Shown one piece after another: positions 60,801-64,000 of a DNA stretch of 64,000 bases; position 1 is the stretch's first letter; each line of letters opens with the position of its first letter. Origin of the DNA: Actinopolymorpha rutila (GTDB taxonomy: Bacteria > Actinomycetota > Actinomycetes > Propionibacteriales > Actinopolymorphaceae); assembly GCF_013407855.1 (NCBI RefSeq), contig NZ_JACBZH010000001.1, positions 558,001-622,000 on the forward strand, read 5' to 3'. The notes beneath the pieces are model-generated. The model saw only the letters and a list, made by a program, of their open reading frames with translations. It did no database searches and was not told where the DNA came from. The translations under genes and the position numbers were made by a program.

Positions 60801-61115
60801 CGCGCGGTGGACGCCGACGCGCGTACGGCGTGGGTTCCCGGTGCCGGCGACCGGCGGCTGGTCGTCAACCTCGGCGCGGACGAGGACGTGCGGGGTGCGA
60901 CGGTGCGGTGGACCTCCGCGACCGTCCCTTCGTACGCGATCGAGGTGTCCACCGACGGGACCACCTGGACGCGGGTGGCCGACACCTCGGACGGGCAGCA
61001 CGCCAGGTCCTTCGCGTTCTCCGCGTCCGCGCACTACGTGTCGGTGCTCGTCGGGGACTGGCACCGTGGTCAGGCTGGACTCGCCGACCTGTCGGTCGCC
61101 GGCTCCCACCCCTGA
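57888..61115 (+). CDS. Large secreted protein with six-hairpin-type domain and F5/8 type C domains
   Basis: A 1,075-residue exported protein. A signal peptide (MSRLARLAVAVVALALVVPL, cleavage near residue 30) is followed by a linker of repeated Ala-Ala-Thr (9-bp repeats). Residues about 60-480 form an alpha-helical enzyme-like domain: NAEQGTYGIENWDVVGVLGN, HGTWGARIYWDATMEAYLVA and FTSENHGGWNGMYQQSAATY, which recall (alpha/alpha)-toroid polysaccharide lyases/hydrolases. About 645-760 is an F5/8 type C (CBM32-like) domain (NLALNQPATASSSYGE, AVDGDPATRWAN), with similar sequence near 615-640 and 950-1075. It probably binds and degrades a polysaccharide outside the cell. AAGGGA precedes the ATG. 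Confidence 0.82.
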   Translation: MSRLARLAVAVVALALVVPLGAATRVRPASGATTSTGSITSSAASAATAATAATASTLPSGSEDDLARTYYHLLLRNTRFQESTWNAEQGTYGIENWDVVGVLGNAVLLRFGTYDASVAGVSHEVLRDHTIRGLEAAVAANRFVDPAHGTWGARIYWDATMEAYLVAAAHLMWADLDDRTRAGVDTILRGEAGYLVDVGAEPGDPDREGGTTNGLRGGYVGDTKLEEMGARTMMLAAADAFLPGDADQAHWREWLNRWTLNMDGLPVADRVNPTVVEGKPVSEWTGAQNIFDTFTSENHGGWNGMYQQSAATYPGRNVVQYLIAGQPVPVSQQTLPSNDEILGVLNQLGTDAGVPAELMVGDRVHFYGRSLIPLTYRAMVTGDRMAARAERMLAARLGPYVEYPPAGMLVKFRRGTGYETEARAEVAMSYLLHYWRAHLAGDVAPVSEQEYFARASKVTDFGDVPGLVNQQSPAALMSAVTKPGYVKFAYLPQHDDWLFDVSAKAPSFLPSVTAVDEHTSRSYTRLRDGVDATATVVRRGDSYAGYTTLPNGSVVYATTGTGDDEGSLRLRNLDMPGVPGLDGARTFTTSTGSTTLAPDGLGGGGTEQLAFVPTQARYVRMTGVQAASQWGYSMYEFEVRGPSSEANLALNQPATASSSYGEASVPAKAVDGDPATRWANSAAERPTMKGWFAVDLGASRTVSRVTIQWQEDAWPISYRIEVSDDGQNWGTVTSVPRWQDVGRSWLNVDGRAGFVVRGSTNPIAVSPTGVALSHGPASGAAGMVVQGFPAQPAEQTARLAAAPQPSGGPAAVRSASSDGYLSLFNLGSVPVDKVALTVPQGGNARTLYLGRQVTTTTGLTYDVGLAAGTAAVQAPRFRLSAPQSGEQVPAGLVAEVVDSHLVRLTNPAGSPAVKMMLTSVSTGERSAVSVPSGRSREVRFRTGVLTPTTDLARDRITYPSSPLPPGMSDPDRAVDADARTAWVPGAGDRRLVVNLGADEDVRGATVRWTSATVPSYAIEVSTDGTTWTRVADTSDGQHARSFAFSASAHYVSVLVGDWHRGQAGLADLSVAGSHP

Positions 61116-61130
61116 CCGGCGATCGAGAGC

Positions 61131-62138
61131 TCACCCGCGGGTGGCTTCGGGGTTGTCCAGCAGCCACGAGGCGATCCGCAGGAAGCCGGTCTCCTCGCGC
61201 AGCTTGGCGATCGGGTCGGTGTCGTACCCCGCCATCGCGGCGTGGTACATCGGCACCGTCGCGACGTACGGCCCCAGCGCCTGGCGTTCGAGCGGCGTGA
61301 GCCGGGTCCGCGCGCCCTCCTCGTACTCGCCCAGCAACCTGGGCAGCATCGACCAGTCGAAGGTCTCCCCGGATCCCGACGAGTCCGGCCGCAGGATGAC
61401 CCACGCCAGCGAGTACGCGAGGTCGTGCACCCGCGGGCGGTTCGCGGCGAATCCGAAGTCCAGGTAGACCGACTCACCGCTCGGCGCCAACCCGACGTTG
61501 CCCAGGCGTACGTCGCCGTGCACCACCTGGTTGGGCAGTGCTGTCGCCGGCACCCACTGCGTACGCAGCTTCGCCAGCATCCGGCGCAGCGACGCGGTGA
61601 CGTCACTCGCTCCCGGATCGTGCCGCACCGCGGCCTCGGTGACGGCGAGCCACCGGCGCAGCGAGCTCGGCGGGGCGTACGTCGCCACCATCGGCCTGGG
61701 CAAGGTCGCGTTGACATCCCGGAGCGCGCGGTGCAGTTCGCCCATCGCGCGGTACATCCAGCGGTACGACTCCCACGTCGCCTCGGGTTTCGCGTGTGGG
61801 ACGAAGGTTTCCAGCTCGGCCCAGCGGCCACGGCAGGTGAGCAGCTCCCGGTCGCGCCAGCGCACCGGCTCGGCGGCGAGCAGTCCGTGTGCGACCAGCC
61901 TCCGGCGTATCTCACGCATCGCGAGCACCCGGTCGCGCGACACGAACGGTTGCTGCACCCGGAGCACCTGTCCGAGGTCGTGCAGATGCAGGTTGAGACT
62001 GAAGCAGCCGCCGAGGTCGGTCGCCGCCGACCCGGGTGCGACGGTGCGCAGCAACCGGCGTACGTCCGGATCGTCGGCGCTGGTGACGTCCGGGTTGGCC
62101 GGGTCTTCGGTCCACCATCGCCGCATCAGGGTGTCCAT
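61131..62138 (-). CDS. Aminoglycoside phosphotransferase-fold protein
   Basis: A 335-residue kinase-like protein. The catalytic loop is QVVHGDVRLGNVGLAPSGES (His, Asp, Asn) and the metal site YLDFGFAANRPRVHDLAYSL. Homologous proteins of unknown substrate are common in actinobacteria. The ATG at 62138 is preferred over a TTG three codons upstream. It converges with the large secreted protein gene (15-nt gap) and lies downstream of soxR. Confidence 0.82.
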   Translation of the reverse strand: MDTLMRRWWTEDPANPDVTSADDPDVRRLLRTVAPGSAATDLGGCFSLNLHLHDLGQVLRVQQPFVSRDRVLAMREIRRRLVAHGLLAAEPVRWRDRELLTCRGRWAELETFVPHAKPEATWESYRWMYRAMGELHRALRDVNATLPRPMVATYAPPSSLRRWLAVTEAAVRHDPGASDVTASLRRMLAKLRTQWVPATALPNQVVHGDVRLGNVGLAPSGESVYLDFGFAANRPRVHDLAYSLAWVILRPDSSGSGETFDWSMLPRLLGEYEEGARTRLTPLERQALGPYVATVPMYHAAMAGYDTDPIAKLREETGFLRIASWLLDNPEATRG

Positions 62139-62202
62139 GAGCGCCAAGCCTGCAAGGCGCGCACGGCGAGCGCCACGGAATTTCCGCGGGGATCAGGCCT
62201 GG

Positions 62203-62658
62203 TCAGGACTCGAGAACGCGGCGTGGCCCGGGGCCGTGATCGGACAGCCGGTCGTACGGGTTGGCCAGGACGCACCGGTCCAGCGACAGGCACCCACAGC
62301 CCACGCAGTCGGCGAACTCGTCCCGCAGTTGCGTCAGCCGGTGGATGCGTTCGTCGAGTTCGGCCCGCCAGCGCCGCGCCAGCCGGGCCCAGTCCTCGCG
62401 GTTCGGCGTACGCCCGTCGGGTAGCTCGGCCAGCGCGGCGCGGATGTCGGCGAGCGGGATGCCGACCCGCTGGGCCACCCGGATCAGCGCGATCCTGCGC
62501 AGGGTGTCGCGGCGGTAGCGGCGCTGGTTTCCGCTGGTGCGCCTGCTGGTGATCAGCTGCTGGCGTTCGTAGAAGTGCAGCGCGGACACGGCCACCCCGC
62601 TGCGCTCGGCGAGCTGTCCGACCGAGAGTTCCTTCTGGTCCCAGGGCACTCCGTCCAA
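62203..62658 (-). CDS. soxR: Redox-sensitive MerR-family regulator SoxR
   Basis: About 151 residues. The MerR helix-turn-helix is KELSVGQLAERSGVAVSALH followed by FYERQQLITSRRTSGNQRRY, and the sensor motif is CVGCGCLSLDRC (C-x2-C-x-C-x5-C), which holds the [2Fe-2S] cluster of SoxR. In actinobacteria SoxR responds to redox-active compounds such as pigments and phenazines rather than superoxide alone. Start choice: a GTG at 62673 opens the frame, but the consensus GGAGGTG is placed 6 nt before the TTG at 62658, which is more likely. The divergent FMN reductase gene is its probable target. Confidence 0.9.
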   Translation of the reverse strand: MDGVPWDQKELSVGQLAERSGVAVSALHFYERQQLITSRRTSGNQRRYRRDTLRRIALIRVAQRVGIPLADIRAALAELPDGRTPNREDWARLARRWRAELDERIHRLTQLRDEFADCVGCGCLSLDRCVLANPYDRLSDHGPGPRRVLES

Positions 62659-62686
62659 GTTGGCCACCTCCACGGACCGCTCGACG

Positions 62687-62717
62687 TTGATCTGAACATT
62701 ACTTCAGGTCTTAGGTT
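62687..62717 (+). promoter_or_regulatory. MerR-type promoter with SoxR-box-like operator
   Basis: TTGATC (-35, 62687-62692) and TAGGTT (-10, 62712-62717) are 19 nt apart, the over-long spacing typical of MerR-family targets. Within it GATCTGAA-N6-TTCAGGTC (62689-62710) is an inverted repeat with one mismatch per half, similar in design to known SoxR boxes. It would activate the FMN reductase gene starting at 62772. Confidence 0.78.
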
Positions 62718-62771
62718 GGTTGTCGGGCGCCCTCCGGACCGGGTGCCCGAGCCGATCCGAAGGGAATCCCT

Positions 62772-63329
62772 GTGCCAGAAGGCCAGTTCCAGCTCGCGGT
62801 GATCGTCGGCAGCGTACGGGAGGGCAGGTTCGCGCCGGTGGTCGCGAACTGGTTCCTCGGTCAGGTCGAACGCCGCGGCGACGTCGTGGTGGACGTCCTC
62901 GACCTCGCCGACTTCACCGACCACGGCATGCCGCGGGACGGCAGCGGGTTCACCGAGCGCATCGGCGCCGCGGACGCGTACGTCGTGATCGTGCCGGAGT
63001 ACAACCACGGCTACCCGGGCCCGCTGAAGACCGCGATCGACACCGTCCGGGTCGAGTGGCGGGCCAAGCCGGTCGGCTTCGTGACGTACGGCGGTGTGTC
63101 CGGCGGCCTGCGCGCGGCCGAGCAGCTTCGCCAGGTCTTCGCCGAACTCCACGCCGTGACCGTGCGGGAGACGGTGAGCTTCCACCAGGCACGGACGAGG
63201 TTCGACAGCGAGGGCGAGCCGATCGAACCGGGCGCGGTCGAACTCGCCGCGAAGGTGCTGCTGGACCAGCTCGCCTGGTGGGCCTTCACCCTGCGGGCCG
63301 GCCGCGACGCCCGGCCCTACGGCGACTGA
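62772..63329 (+). CDS. NADPH-dependent FMN reductase-type flavoprotein
   Basis: A 185-residue flavodoxin-fold reductase: QLAVIVGSVREGRFAPVVAN (FMN phosphate loop), VVIVPEYNHGYPGPLKTAID (isoalloxazine-binding PEYNxxxPGxLK motif) and KPVGFVTYGGVSGGLRAAEQ. It reduces flavins or quinone-like compounds with NADPH. Its GTG start follows AAGGGAA. It lies divergent from soxR behind a MerR-type promoter, so it is very likely part of the SoxR response to redox-cycling molecules. Confidence 0.92.
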   Translation: MPEGQFQLAVIVGSVREGRFAPVVANWFLGQVERRGDVVVDVLDLADFTDHGMPRDGSGFTERIGAADAYVVIVPEYNHGYPGPLKTAIDTVRVEWRAKPVGFVTYGGVSGGLRAAEQLRQVFAELHAVTVRETVSFHQARTRFDSEGEPIEPGAVELAAKVLLDQLAWWAFTLRAGRDARPYGD

Positions 63330-63372
63330 CCGTCCCGCCCGGCCGCGGCCGGGCCCCCGGACCCCCGGACCC

Positions 63373-64000
63373 CTACTGCGGCTGGACGGCTGCCCGGGCG
63401 AGGACGGTGGTGCCCCGGCCGGGCACGGACCGGACGTCGAGCCGTCCGCCGATGAGTTCGGCGCGCTCGGCCATGCTGCCCAGGCCGTAGCCGCCGCCGT
63501 CGGGTCCGACTGTGGCCGCGGGCGGGTCGTCGGCGAGCAGCTCGAAGCCCCGCCCGTCGTCGCTGACCTCCAGCGACACCTCCGGTCCCGAACGCCGCAG
63601 GCTCAGCCGGACGTTGCTCGCCCCGGCGTGTTTCACGACGTTCTGGAACGCCTCCTGCGCGATCCGGTACAACGCGATCTCGACGTGCTCGGGCAGCGCG
63701 CACCGGTCCACCTCGACGAGCACGTCGACTCCGGCGACGGCGCGGGCAAGGCTGGCCAGGCTGTCGGCCAGGCCGAGGTCGTCCAGCACCGGCGGGCGTA
63801 GTCCGTTGATGGCCGCCCTGGCATCGTCGATCGCCAGGTGGGTGAGCCGCCGGGACAGGACGAGTTGTTCGGTCGCGAACGCCGGCTCCTCCGTCAGCGC
63901 CTCCGCCGCCGCGTCCAGGTGGAACCGCAGACTGCACAGCCGCTGGGTGATGCCGTCGTGGATGTCGGCGGCCAGCCGGCGGCGTTCGGCCTCCTGGGCG
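63373..64000 (-). CDS. Sensor histidine kinase, NarL-type (HisKA_3-HATPase), 5' end outside window
   Basis: The visible 208 C-terminal residues contain the dimerisation/phosphorylation helix ERRRLAADIHDGITQRLCSL (His in DIHDG) and GLRPPVLDDLGLADSLASLA, followed by the HATPase domain: RIAQEAFQNVVKHAGASNV (N box), LEVSDDGRGFELL (G1) and GGGYGLGSMAERAELIGGRL (G2). It autophosphorylates and passes phosphate to a LuxR-type response regulator; the partner and sensing part lie outside the window. Confidence 0.9.
   Translation of the reverse strand, partial: AQEAERRRLAADIHDGITQRLCSLRFHLDAAAEALTEEPAFATEQLVLSRRLTHLAIDDARAAINGLRPPVLDDLGLADSLASLARAVAGVDVLVEVDRCALPEHVEIALYRIAQEAFQNVVKHAGASNVRLSLRRSGPEVSLEVSDDGRGFELLADDPPAATVGPDGGGYGLGSMAERAELIGGRLDVRSVPGRGTTVLARAAVQPQ

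Overview
The window is a very GC-rich actinobacterial chromosome segment. The support is the codon bias, frequent GTG/TTG starts, tight GTGA and ATGA gene overlaps, mycothiol-type DinB and F420-type LLM proteins, a 13E12-type HNH endonuclease gene and a c-di-AMP (ydaO-type) riboswitch ahead of an NlpC/P60 hydrolase. The mix of sugar-type ABC permeases, Gfo/Idh/MocA dehydrogenases, phytanoyl-CoA dioxygenase-like proteins and large secreted glycan-directed enzymes suggests a soil organism near Kribbella/Actinopolymorpha (inference only). I see no tRNA, rRNA, CRISPR array, prophage or intact insertion sequence.

Layout. 1-7 kb: a sugar-porter fragment, DinB and phosphotransferase-like proteins, a CYTH-CHAD protein, a membrane protein and XdhC. 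7-11.5 kb: aldo/keto reductase and Gfo/Idh/MocA genes next to a decayed sugar ABC transporter (broken inner-membrane permease, a second permease with a compensated frameshift, and a scar of the binding protein), then an esterase. 11.6-20 kb: a tiny membrane protein, the riboswitch-NlpC/P60 unit, DoxX, a methyltransferase, a coupled beta-propeller/ThiS-like pair, AraC, an ArsR-SRPBCC operon, SnoaL-like and HEAT-repeat proteins, and a phospholipase C deletion scar. 20-32 kb: a Tat-exported six-hairpin-type protein coupled to a Nudix hydrolase, a P450, a phytanoyl-CoA dioxygenase-like protein with a Gfo/Idh dehydrogenase, an acyl-CoA-binding protein, an SDR, a second Nudix protein, GNAT, a DHA2 efflux pump with a divergent TetR, a DksA-type zinc protein and a frameshifted LuxR remnant.

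32-43 kb: an aldehyde dehydrogenase, a DUF4352 lipoprotein-like protein with seven perfect 15-bp repeats, an FGE-sulfatase-type protein, the HNH gene, a two-gene unit of FAD oxidoreductase plus a large enzyme of unknown function, and an S8 peptidase gene that has lost its protease domain. 43-54 kb: a GNAT/ADP-forming acyl-CoA synthetase fusion diverging from a P-type ATPase, followed directly by a two-subunit NAD-dependent molybdenum/tungsten formate dehydrogenase (FdhB with NuoE+NuoF parts, FdhA with a NuoG-like N-terminus), then a TetR-SDR operon with a clear operator. 54-64 kb: an orphan ABC exporter, an LLM oxidoreductase, a 1,075-residue secreted protein with F5/8-type C domains, a phosphotransferase-like protein, SoxR with a divergent FMN reductase whose promoter has a 19-bp spacer and a SoxR-box-like repeat, and a truncated NarL-type sensor kinase.

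Two themes run across the window. Several dead genes keep both their beginning and their end while the middle is lost (binding protein, phospholipase C, S8 peptidase), pointing to decay of exported or transport functions by internal deletion. Short in-frame tandem repeats of 9-27 bp have expanded inside at least seven genes. The formate dehydrogenase/ATPase/acetyltransferase block and the SoxR-reductase pair are the best candidates for coherent functional units.
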